DNA of 64,000 nt from Blepharisma stoltei (taxonomy: Eukaryota > Ciliophora > Heterotrichea > Heterotrichida > Blepharismidae), in assembly GCA_914767885.1 (NCBI GenBank), contig CAJZBQ010000037.1, positions 558,001-622,000 on the forward strand, read 5' to 3'. Of this stretch, positions 36,053 through 45,248 are shown in pieces. The translations under genes were made by a program, and so were the position numbers. Position 1 is the stretch's first letter, and each line of letters opens with the position of its first letter. The notes beneath the pieces were generated by a model, which worked only from the letters and a program-made list of their open reading frames with translations, ran no database searches and had not been told where the DNA came from.

Positions 36053-38099
36053 TTATCTGAGAACCCCCAGTAATAAGCAATTTATAATCTATTCACATTT
36101 AAAAATTTTTGCAAAAACCCATGAACAAAAAAGAAATTGCTTATTGCAGGGGGAATTAGTACCGACTCTGTATAATTTGTTTCTTCAAGCAATTTTTGGT
36201 TTTTTGCGGATTCGCTTTCTAATGCAGATATTTCATCCGCTAATTCATTTCTTTTATTAGTATAATGGGCATAGTCTTCCACAGCATTTTTCAGCACATC
36301 AGGCTCATGAACTTTTACATTTTCGATATGCAGTTTTCGATTTAGTGATATTTTCTGTTCCTCCAGCTGTTTCAATCTTTCTTTTTTTCTCTCTACAATT
36401 TGCCTGAGTTCTGGCAAATAGTCAGTCTTCATTAATTTATTTAATTTAGCTTCCATTCTACTGTACTCCTTTTTATAGCTTGCTAGCATTTTTTGTGCAT
36501 TTTTTAATTCATCGTAGGCAGTCCTATTGCTATCATAAATTTTCGAATAATTTTTTTTGCGTGATAGAGCGTCCAGCACACTATTTAGTTTTCCATTAAG
36601 AATTTGTAGTTCAAGCTTTAAATTTGCGTTTTGCCTCTCAAGATCAACAAAAGTTTCTTTTCTTGGCGATGTTCTGTTTGGAACCTGTGGCAAACTCTTA
36701 TGAGAAGCTACGTTTTCTTCTTTTTTTACTGTGTCTTTATTAAATTTCGACTTGCTCTCAAAAAGATATTCCTCATTTGTTTCAGTTAAGAAAAATGTAG
36801 CTTTTGCTTCTTTGTTATCTTTTGGAGAAATTAAAATTTGGATCGGCCTATTTATTTCTTGTTTTTGAGTTTCTATGCCAGCTTTAAAGGTAGAAATTGA
36901 TATACTCATAAAATGGCTGGTGGCCTGTCCTCCCCGTAGCGGGTGCCCTTATGTATATAAGGACATGGATTTTTTGGTGCAAATGGCGCCCAAGGGTTGG
37001 GTTACCTCAAAGTGAGAGACCCAATACTACTTCACTAGTTAGGCTTTTCTCGAGCGGGAGTTTTTTGCATCTTTTCACCAAAAGCATCCAGGCACAGGAT
37101 GAGTGTCCGATAGAGGCGGGGGGACTTACCTGCTTAGGCTAATTTCTTTGTCTGTCTCTAATAGCATAAGCTGCTGACTGTAGACCACTCTGAGATAAGG
37201 CCAGGGTAGCCTTATCTCAGAGTGGTCTACTATTATAAGAAAAATTAATATTTTAATAATAAAATAACATATTTTATTAGTAAAATTTTAGGTGGCCTTA
37301 TCTCAGGGCGGTTAGCATTAAAAAAAATATACCACTCTGAGATAAGGCCAGGGGCATTTTTATAATAAATAATAAATGAAGAACTCCCGACAAAATTAAA
37401 GAGAAGAAGAGATAATTGTAAAAAGCTTCAAATTATGCAACCTAAAAAGGCAAGAAGGAGAAAGTATTGAATTTGATATTGTCCAAGATTTAAAGATTTA
37501 AATTTATAAAAAAATATTTTTACTTTAATTTGATTTTTTTATACCACTCTGAGAAGACCACTCTGAGAAGGCCACCCTGGCCTTATCTCAGAGTGGTCTA
37601 CAGTGAGTTCTTTTTTTAGAGGTGATCAAGTAAAAGGGGGGAAGACAGGCTAAGCAAGGTCCTCAAGGACGAATTTCTTCAGTCTAAAAGGGCTTGATGA
37701 AAATGGCGATCTGGCATAGATTCCCAGAGTTTACGCAGCATAGGCGAATGTTTCGGCAGCATCCTCATGGGACGGATAAATTAGGTAATCCTCTGATGAG
37801 AAACTGGGCTCTCGCTAAGATGGAAACCATCTACATGCCTCTGCCACCGGTGGGCAGCATTTGTGGCTAATCTCAGAGAACGGCGCCTCAGAAGAAAGGA
37901 CTATAAATACCCAGTGTAACTTAGCTTACCTTAAAGTAGAAATTGGTTTTGGAAGATCATGAACAGTCGAGCTCGCTTCAAAATCGCTTTCATATACATC
38001 AGCATCTTCTTCCGGCTTATCTTTATTTAACTCAATTGACACTTCTTCAATACTAGATCCTGAGTCTGATACAAAATCACTTTCATATTCTTCTTCCAT
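36053..38099 (-). CDS. Unrecognised coiled-coil protein (interrupted by a large insertion)
   Basis: The start exon at 37946-38099 encodes the acidic MEEEYESDFVSDSGSSIEEV, and after the insertion (1,046 bp removed) the frame continues STFKAGIETQKQEINRPIQ. A long coiled coil spans about residues 125-280 (ERQNANLKLELQILNGKLNS; MEAKLNKLMKTDYLPELRQI). If the small inverted-repeat element at 36064-36153 is also removed the protein ends VLILR after 302 residues at 36053. If it is kept, it ends at 36082 after 323. I do not recognise the family. The next gene upstream diverges 230 bp away. Confidence 0.72.
36064..36153. mobile_element. Small (about 90 bp) inverted-repeat element at 3' end of coiled-coil gene
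   Basis: Ends CCCCCAGTAATAAGCAATTT and AAATTGCTTATTGCAGGGGG are near-perfect inverted repeats flanked by AA. The interior is about 50 bp. It may be a minimal excised element, but both reading outcomes end in a stop soon after, so frame restoration gives no test. Confidence 0.6.
36891..37945. mobile_element. Large insertion (1,046 bp) with 9-bp direct repeats
   Basis: TAGAAATTG at 36891-36899 and 37937-37945, both preceded by TTAAAG with one base difference. Removal joins HDLPKPI to STFKAGIETQ. Read on the minus strand it starts CTTTAAGGTAAGCTAAGTTA, much like the 45.3 kb insertion, and ends GCCATTTTATGAGTAT. It contains a nested inverted-repeat element at 37177-37604. Confidence 0.9.
37177..37604. 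mobile_element. Inverted-repeat element nested in the 37 kb insertion
   Basis: Ends ACTGTAGACCACTCTGAGAT and its complement, continuing AAGGCCAGGGT. The left end is immediately followed by its own inverted copy (hairpin), and the motif recurs at 37,290, 37,331 and 37,545-37,600. About 428 bp, non-coding. Its plan (end motif repeated, hairpin at one end) copies that of the C-rich MITE although the sequences are unrelated. Confidence 0.85.
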
Positions 38100-38328
38100 T
38101 ATATAAGTTTCATTATTACGATCATCTCTACTTTTTATGTTTCTGCTAACAAATAAAAAAAGGAATTAAATTTTGTTTTAAATGAAATATAGGCATAAAT
38201 TATAATTTTCTGAGATTCAATAAGCTTAAATTGCTAATTAATACCACTTATGTTGTCCTATCTAATTTTGTATTCAAATATAAGCTTAATTATTTTTTTA
38301 GGCCATTGCATTAAATTACCAATCACAT
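38100..38328. promoter_or_regulatory. Divergent promoter region
   Basis: 229 bp of AT-rich DNA between two genes transcribed outward. No specific site recognised. Confidence 0.45.
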
Positions 38329-40359
38329 ATGAGCAATATTGGATTTTTCAGACCTGAAATATTATTTCCTCAAGCAGAAAATACAGCCCGAGGATACCTC
38401 CAAAAAGAAAGAGAAGCCAGACTTAAAAAAGAAGAAGAAAATTTGATGCTCGAATTTGAAAAATCATTAAAATCAAGCACATATGAGCATAAAACTGAAG
38501 AAAAAGAACTCACAAATCTGACAAAGCAATACAACCTTCTTCATTATTCTAACCAAAAAAAAATAGAATTTCTGCAGCATCTCAAAATAACTGCCAAACT
38601 TATGCAAACCAAATCAATTGACCTGTCCCCACAACATACATTTTCATCTGGATCTCTTAAAGACATGCAGAACACCTTAAACTCCAAAAATAACGTCAAT
38701 TTATTTGAACTTCAAGAACTAATAGACCGACTTAACGAAGAAATCAGAAATATCGAGCTGAAAATAACCCACGAAAGGTATACAACCGAACAATTAGAAA
38801 ACATGTACAAGAAGGAAAAAGAAGATTTTATTTATCATCGAGAGAAATTTCTTGACTGTAAAGCAATAAATAAAGGAATTGATAAATATAGTGGACAGAT
38901 TGAAGACACAAAGGCGAGGGCAAAAAATGAATTAATTAAGGCAAATGACACAGTTTCCAAGCTCAAAACGGAAATAAAAAAACAGTCAACGGTAAGAGCG
39001 AAAAAAATGGAAGGAATTAAACATAAAGAAAAACACATAAAGAAAGAAGTAGAAATTCTGACCCACAGAGTAGCAGAAACAGCTGTAGAAATGGAAGAAA
39101 ATGGACTGAAAAATGAAATGCTCAAAACAGAATATGGGCAATTATTAGCAGAATTCGAAAATGATAAAAAATTCAAAGAAAATTACACAAAACAGCTGGA
39201 GTATTATTCAGATATTTTTGAAAAAATTAAAAAAATTATTAAGGAATCAAAATGCTTGTCAATCGAGCCTGAAAAAGTAGATACATTTTCCCCAAAAGAT
39301 ATTTTGAAAGCTTTCCAGCAAATGCTTTCAATAGAGTCAAGGCTTCAAATTAGATTTTTAGGACTCGCAGCAGAACAATATGAATTGAGGCAAATTTGCG
39401 ATGATATTACTATAGAGCTGTCTGAATTAAAAGAAGACCCAGGATTGAGCAGTGGAAATATTCAGGAGCTTCGGTCTCGGACAAGAAGACTTACCAGAAA
39501 TGAAACCTTTGAAATAGGAACATATACAGGCTTATTAGTATCTTTGGACACTATGAATTCTGTTTCAAAAGAAGAGCTAATTGCTAAATATGAGCATGTG
39601 ATTGTTTTTTCCTTGAAATTTTTCTATCAATTAGCTTTTCGGGTTAAGAAACAATTGGATTTAATTAAAGAACAATGCTATGGGCATCCTGAGGCTTTGC
39701 AAGACTATATTGGTGGAACCTCAATTTTTAAAGATACCCAGGTTGAAGTGAATTCAAGGCCGAATAAAAATGAAAAGAAAAATGTTGTAATTCTTCCCAC
39801 AAATTTAACAAGAAGAAAAACAAGTTCTGCAGCTAATTCACCTCTGCCAAGGGATTTTGCTTTGAAGCCTGAAGAAAGCGCATCTTCAATTAAATTCCAA
39901 AACATCAATAAATTCGATTTGCAAGAAATGTATCTTGGAATATTCCCAGGACTCCCCACAATTGCTCAAAGCTTTGCACTAGGTGTTCTAGAAAACACAA
40001 TTATGAGGTATTTTTTGGATAATGAAACTGTATATAAGTATCTAAAAGATTGCAAGGATCAGAATTCAGGCCAGCTTTCAGCCATTGTAAACCTTAGCCA
40101 GCTTTCTATTTTAGCGAACAGGAACCTAAAAAAGCAGTTGGCGAGCACTTTAGAGTCTTTGTCAGGGTTACTACTCAATACAATTGCTTCAGATAAAGAA
40201 ATAAGCCACATAATTGATTCAAAAGGTATGACAACAGAAATGCAAATTCTTTTAATTGCAAAATTAAGAGAAACTGAAAAAGGCATTGGAGTTGTGCCAA
40301 ATATTGCTGATATTAAAAATTTCTCTGACTTACTCCTCCGATTCAGACTTAAGATATAA
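38329..40359 (+). CDS. Long coiled-coil protein, unrecognised
   Basis: 676 residues, uninterrupted. ATG at 38329 (MSNIGFFRPEILFPQAENTA), TAA at 40357. Residues about 20-320 are nearly continuous coiled coil with heptads rich in K and E (REARLKKEEENLMLEFEKSL; TKQLEYYSDIFEKIKKIIKE). The C-terminal third is helical and mixed, with a short basic linker near residue 485 (NLTRRKTSSAANSPL). The size and composition suit an axonemal or basal-body structural protein, but no diagnostic domain is visible. Its TAA is 121 bp upstream of the next start on the same strand. Confidence 0.75.
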   Translation: MSNIGFFRPEILFPQAENTARGYLQKEREARLKKEEENLMLEFEKSLKSSTYEHKTEEKELTNLTKQYNLLHYSNQKKIEFLQHLKITAKLMQTKSIDLSPQHTFSSGSLKDMQNTLNSKNNVNLFELQELIDRLNEEIRNIELKITHERYTTEQLENMYKKEKEDFIYHREKFLDCKAINKGIDKYSGQIEDTKARAKNELIKANDTVSKLKTEIKKQSTVRAKKMEGIKHKEKHIKKEVEILTHRVAETAVEMEENGLKNEMLKTEYGQLLAEFENDKKFKENYTKQLEYYSDIFEKIKKIIKESKCLSIEPEKVDTFSPKDILKAFQQMLSIESRLQIRFLGLAAEQYELRQICDDITIELSELKEDPGLSSGNIQELRSRTRRLTRNETFEIGTYTGLLVSLDTMNSVSKEELIAKYEHVIVFSLKFFYQLAFRVKKQLDLIKEQCYGHPEALQDYIGGTSIFKDTQVEVNSRPNKNEKKNVVILPTNLTRRKTSSAANSPLPRDFALKPEESASSIKFQNINKFDLQEMYLGIFPGLPTIAQSFALGVLENTIMRYFLDNETVYKYLKDCKDQNSGQLSAIVNLSQLSILANRNLKKQLASTLESLSGLLLNTIASDKEISHIIDSKGMTTEMQILLIAKLRETEKGIGVVPNIADIKNFSDLLLRFRLKI

Positions 40360-40480
40360 AATTTTTAAAAATTACTTTTGCCTTCTAGGAGCAGTCCCAA
40401 TGATTTCTATAATATTTTTTTAATTTAAATTAAAAAATTTTGTAATATAATAATTTTAACATAGAAGGTTAGTGAAAACA

Positions 40481-40993
40481 ATGATGCTTTGCAAATTCCA
40501 AAACAACCCAAAGCCAAGACTAGGACTTAAAGAAGAATATGATGCCTTCGTACAAAGGTTCCAAATCAATGAAATCAAATTTAACAGTCCCGAGAACATT
40601 GAAGATTTACCTGCAAATGCAGATGAAGATGGCTCTTTCGAAAAAACTGCATCAGAAGTTAGCACTGCTAGAAACCAGATAGACGAAGAAAGCGCGATTA
40701 AAACGAAAACTCCTCGGGCATTTATCAAATCTAAACAGCATCGTCCTAAAATGCTGAATTTCGGATCAGTTCCAGCCCTTCCGAAAATCGAAGGTAAAAG
40801 AGATCTACTTAAGGAAATGAAAAGAATCGAAAATAGCTTGATAAGTGTAAAGAAAAGCGCTTTAGGCATCAGTAAGGCTGAAGAAGAAACCTGCATAAGC
40901 GATGATAGCTTTTCTCCAGGGAATGAAGAACAAAAGCTTCCGTTAATTTCGCCTAAAAGTGAAGGTCGAAGCTTTTTTCTATTAAAAAGATAG
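40481..40993 (+). CDS. Small basic/acidic unrecognised protein
   Basis: 170 residues. ATG at 40481 (MMLCKFQNNPKPRLGLKEEY), TAG at 40991. Polar, no helix-rich domain or membrane segment. Contains SKQHRPKMLNFGSVPALPKI and a serine-rich C-terminus. Same strand as the preceding coiled-coil gene. Its stop is 23 bp from the stop of Sec8 on the other strand. Confidence 0.65.
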   Translation: MMLCKFQNNPKPRLGLKEEYDAFVQRFQINEIKFNSPENIEDLPANADEDGSFEKTASEVSTARNQIDEESAIKTKTPRAFIKSKQHRPKMLNFGSVPALPKIEGKRDLLKEMKRIENSLISVKKSALGISKAEEETCISDDSFSPGNEEQKLPLISPKSEGRSFFLLKR

Positions 40994-41016
40994 GAAATAT
41001 ATAATAATCTTCTTAA

Positions 41017-44000
41017 TTATTTTTTTGCTGACAAAATTTCATTTAAAGTCCTTTGAGTTTGTGGGAGGACTCCATAAGGTCTTAGAGGCACTTTTAGTGA
41101 CATTTGAAGTTTCCATTGGTCTGTTGTGAATTGATATGGATTTTCTCTGATAACTCGAACAAGAGTTTTTTCATTTAATTGAAGCAGCTCTAAAAACTGG
41201 CTGACTTTGGTTAGCTGCTCTGTTGTAGAAACTCCAGGCTAAGTTATAATTACGATTTCTATTTGATTCAGCTCGCTTTGCAGAACTTTAATATTTTTTA
41301 TGTAAATCGCTAACCCCTGCTTTGATAGCTGCTGATCTTTAATTTTGCTTAATCCAAAAATTAACATTTCTGCTAATATGTTAAAAACATTTTCCCAAAT
41401 GAATTTCAGCTGCTGCGCATTTAAAATAGGTCTAACAGCTAAGTGCACTAATAGCAATTCTCTGCTTAGCTGCCCAATAAACCATTCCGCATCAGGTATT
41501 TCTTCATCTCTCCAATAATTTGCATCTTTCAAATGGAATAAAAAATAAAAGATCCTCATTTTAATTTCCCCTCTCAAAATAAAAAGTGACATGTCATGCT
41601 GCTCATGAAGTTTCAACAATTGATGTCGCAATTTCAGCTTGGTGTCTTCCATAGTTTTATCTAGCTCTGCAATCCTAAAAACTGCTTCAGTTGTTGGGCC
41701 TTTTTCTTTTTTCTTTTTTTTAATTCCAAGTCCATCTCTTAATTTTGATGTAAAAGTTGAGAATTTTCCTTTTTTCTTTTCTGAGGAGTCTTGTAGTGAA
41801 ATATCAGATCTGATTGAGCTTCTCCGCGGGGTCATATTTTCATCAGTGTTTATTTCAAAAATATGCTCCAATAAGCTTGACAAACATACAAGTAAATTAT
41901 CATAAGTGGTCTTTATATTGATTGCTAATGCAGCAAAGAAGCTTAATTTCGCGCTTTCGCCAATAAAAGGATGGTCTACCATGGTTTCAAATCTTATAAA
42001 ATGACCTTCTTTTTCAGAAATTTGGCCTGCAGGAGGACTGCCTGACCTCCCAATAATATTTATAAAAGCTTCATTTGCATAAGCTGGGATATCTAATCTT
42101 GCATTAAAAAAAGCTGGATCTGACCTTAATTCTTGAAATAGGTCTGAGTCTTCTATGAATAACGAATAATAAGCTGAGCCTTTAGTTTGGTTTTCAAATA
42201 ATGAGCCAAGTCTAAATATAATTTACTCTTTAAACAGCAAAGTAAACTGAATTGCAATGACTTCCAAAAAGCTTAAATGTTGCGAGCTTAAAAAGCAATT
42301 TTTAAATTCCAGAATTATTTTCAAATTGGAATTCAGCACTAAAAATGAATTAAAATCAGCAGAATTCGTTTTATTGAACCTAAATGCTTCTGATGAGGTC
42401 ACACAAGCAGAGAATTGTGCATAAATGTCTTGTTTTAAAATATCAAGAAATTGGAAAAAGGTTTCATCGTTTAAGCCTTCGTCTTTTATCATGTCAGTCC
42501 CAAATACATTTACTGTAAATTGTCTTATATATAAACTAATTGGTTTATAAAGATAAGGGTAATGATAAGTATTGAGCTTGATAATTGAAGAAAGCAATGA
42601 AGAGTACGTAGATTCTTTTTCCTCGTTTTCTCCTAGCATTTCTACAATATTTGCAGCATCCCCTAAACGGTTTGGAAGCTTGATGAGAGCTCTGAATATA
42701 TCTTTTATTTCTTTTTCTATTTTTTCCCATACACTGATTACAGAAAAATCAGCATTATATTGCTTCAGCCACTTTTTTAAAGCAAAATGGTTTCTCATGA
42801 CAATAGCTGCTGCAGCAATAATTCCATTAATAATTTTAAGGGCTTGCTCTCTGGCCTGCTCATTTGGTAACAAAGATATCAAAAAGTTGCTTTTGATTTC
42901 AGATTCATCTTCTGGGATATATGATGGGAACTGAGAAAAACATACTTTAAATAAATGCTGCAGATCAGGCTGGATATCTCTGATTGACAAAGTTTCTATT
43001 AGATTTAATTGGTTTACTGAAGAAAGGGATTCAAGAAGCCCTGGAATAGGGTTAGTTGTTTCTCATAAATCTTTTTCTTCTTGCTCTGCGAGCAAGAAAT
43101 CAATCCTTAAAGTCCTTACCACCGCATATCTTTTGATTTCAAGCTCGAATGACCCTTGCTTCATAAATAACAAAGACCTCAGCTCTGCTATAATGTTATC
43201 TGTCAAATCTTTGATTTTATTTTGAAAGGCTTCTTTTATTCTTTGACAGACAGGTAAGTACCCATATTCTTTTCCATCAATTTTTGAAGTGTTTTCTTGG
43301 ATTAATGCCGCTGCTTTTGCAAATAACTTTTCTTTGAGTAGTGAATTTACAGAGTTTAAATTTGATAGAATGTCTGAGAGCTCTTCGAGGCCATTTGTGA
43401 TTTTTTTGTAGTAAATACTTTTAAGCCAAATAGCGTTCATATCGACTTGCTTGCCTTGGAGTGTTTCTTTGCATTGCTTAAGCTCATCTCTAAGTTCTTT
43501 TATATAAGCTAAATAATCAATAATGATTTCTTCTGCTTCTTTAAGGTTTGTCAAGTAAGTAGAAATTTCATCATGATTTTGCTCAATATTTTGTGATGCA
43601 ATTCTATCTAATCCTACTCCTATATGTTGTAAAGCTTCAAACTTGCTTTGGGATTGCGAAAAATCACTGACTCCTCCCTCCGTGAGTGAACAAAACCATT
43701 AGAAAAATCGCTATTTTTTGCCCAAAAACCCACCCTCCGTGAAAAAAAATTTTTGATATATAAGTGGTAATTAGTATAATGAAATCTCTAGCTAATTCTG
43801 TTTAACTTTAAACAAATTGCTTTTTAAAACATAAATTTTACAAATCAAATTAATGTTTGATTTCCAATTTTGCGAAGTGGGATTTTTAAAAACAATTGTC
43901 TATAAAATTTATAACAATATTTTTAAAAAAACATTAACCCCCTCCGTGAGCGAAAAAGATTTTTTTGTTCGCTGACGGAGGGGGGAGTGAGAATATCTAG

Positions 44001-44060
44001 TGCTTCTAAATAAGGGTCAAAATTTTCGGTCTGGTACTTTTGAGGAATTACTCTTTCCAT
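41017..44060 (-). CDS. EXOC4: Exocyst complex component Sec8 (EXOC4)
   Basis: 897 residues after removing two 15-nt introns and one MITE. ATG at 44060 (MERVIPQKYQTENFDPYLEA), TAA at 41017. The N-terminal region aligns with the Sec8 exocyst domain: YLTNLKEAEEIIIDYLAYIK, then ELKQCKETLQGKQVDMNAIW (human Sec8 has ...LLHCKRDELRKLW), then GLEELSDILSNLNSVNSLLK and a helix pair through ELRSLLFMKQGSFEL. The C-terminal part is helical with few landmarks. Sec8 is part of the octameric tether that docks secretory vesicles at the plasma membrane. Identification rests on the N-terminal 200 residues. The MITE sits only 24 codons after the start. Confidence 0.82.
41239..41253 (-). other. 15-nt intron in Sec8
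   Basis: GTAATTATAACTTAG on the minus strand. Removal joins LNQIEI to PGVSTTEQLTKV and deletes an in-frame TAG. Confidence 0.93.
42212..42226 (-). other. 15-nt intron in Sec8
   Basis: GTAAATTATATTTAG on the minus strand. Removal joins FTLLFKE to LGSLFENQTKG. Confidence 0.93.
43668..43990 (+). mobile_element. C-rich-ended MITE, copy in Sec8
   Basis: Flanked by TGA on both sides (43668-43670, 43988-43990). Removing 320 bp joins YLEALDIL to SDFSQSQSKFEAL in frame. One of two copies with TGA flanks, so TA is not needed at the border. Confidence 0.93.
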
Positions 44061-44198
44061 TATCTTATTATAATCAATTAAAAATTTTATTTCTAGATAG
44101 TTAAACTTCTAATTATTTATGAAATTTGTCTTATTTAAACTAACATATTTTATTGGCATTTATGTGTATTGTAAATAAAATTCACAGTGCATTATAAT

Positions 44199-44353
44199 TA
44201 TAGAAATTTCCCATAGATGGCGCTGTTTGCACTTGATTTACCCATGAGGAAAATTTTTTGGTTTGACCAAACCATATGGTACTGGTCGAACCAAAAAATT
44301 TCCCCAGTGGGCAAATCAAGGGCAAACAGCGCCATCTATGGGAAATTTCTATA
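44199..44353. mobile_element. Palindromic element, copy 2
   Basis: Inverted arms TATAGAAATTTCCCATAGAT and GGCGCTGTTTGCACTTGAT with centre GGTTTGACCAAACC, about 90% like the copy at 27084-27243. It ends three bases before the NAA60 start codon, so it occupies the promoter or 5' leader. The rest of 44061-44198 is plain spacer. Confidence 0.88.
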
Positions 44354-44356
44354 CTT

Positions 44357-45094
44357 ATGAAGACTACGAAATCAGGGTCATACCCACCTTCCATTATTCC
44401 TGAACTTCAATCTTATTCCCACTTCTGGATACGCAACCATCTAGAAGAAATTAAAAATAAGCCACCCTCGATCATCTATCGCCCAATTAATAAATCAGAG
44501 CTGAAAGAAATTAAAGCTCTCCACAAAGAATGATTTCCAATTAACTACTCAGATGCCCTTTTTGATATGATAGGAAGCTCATTGTATTCAATAGCCGCAG
44601 TTTTTGACACAAAAGAATACGGAGAGTCTGAAATAATTTTTGCTGGCTTAATTTTGTTTCGAGTCTCTCATAACGAATCCAATGGTTTTTTGCGGTGCAC
44701 TTATTTTATGCAGAACACTTATTCATGCTATATCATAACTATAGGGGTTATTGAAGAATTACGATGCCTTGGGATTGGAAGTGAATTGATATTAAGGATG
44801 CAAAGACAAGCTGAGAGTTTAATTGAAATGCCGCTTTATATTTATTTACATGTGGTAGTATATAATAATGAAGCGATTGCTTTTTATGAGAGAAAAGGAT
44901 TTATTAGGGCTGAGCATATTTCTGATCATTATTATATTGACGGGAAATTTTATGATGCATATTTATACATTTTTTATATTAATAATGCAAAAACTCCGAT
45001 TGTGACTTGGGAAAACGTTGGAAAGATGTTTAAATCGATAATGCATTTTCCAGCAAGAGTGAAAAGTTTATTTGTTAATCAAAAAATCAATTAA
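44357..45094 (+). CDS. NAA60: N-alpha-acetyltransferase 60 (GNAT family)
   Basis: 245 residues. ATG at 44357 (MKTTKSGSYPPSIIPELQSY), TAA at 45092. Landmarks of NAA60: EWFPINYSDALF (the W is a TGA codon), CYIITIGVIEELRCLGIGSE carrying the acetyl-CoA loop R/QxxGxG/A in the form RCLGIGSEL, then PLYIYLHVVVYNNEAIAFYE and HYYIDGKFYDAYLYIFYIN. NAA60 acetylates N-termini of membrane proteins on the Golgi side facing the cytosol. A C-terminal amphipathic stretch (MFKSIMHFPARVKSLFVNQ) may anchor it to membrane as in animals. The palindromic element abuts its start. Confidence 0.88.
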
Positions 45095-45248
45095 TCATTT
45101 GAAATTTGTTCTTTATTAATTAAATTAACTGGAAATATGTAGCGTGTATACTTTATATAATTCTTAGATTTATCACAATCTATCTGTTAAATTATTATGC
45201 CAAATGCCTTAATAAATCAGTTGAGATATTTCAATATAATTGTTAAAT

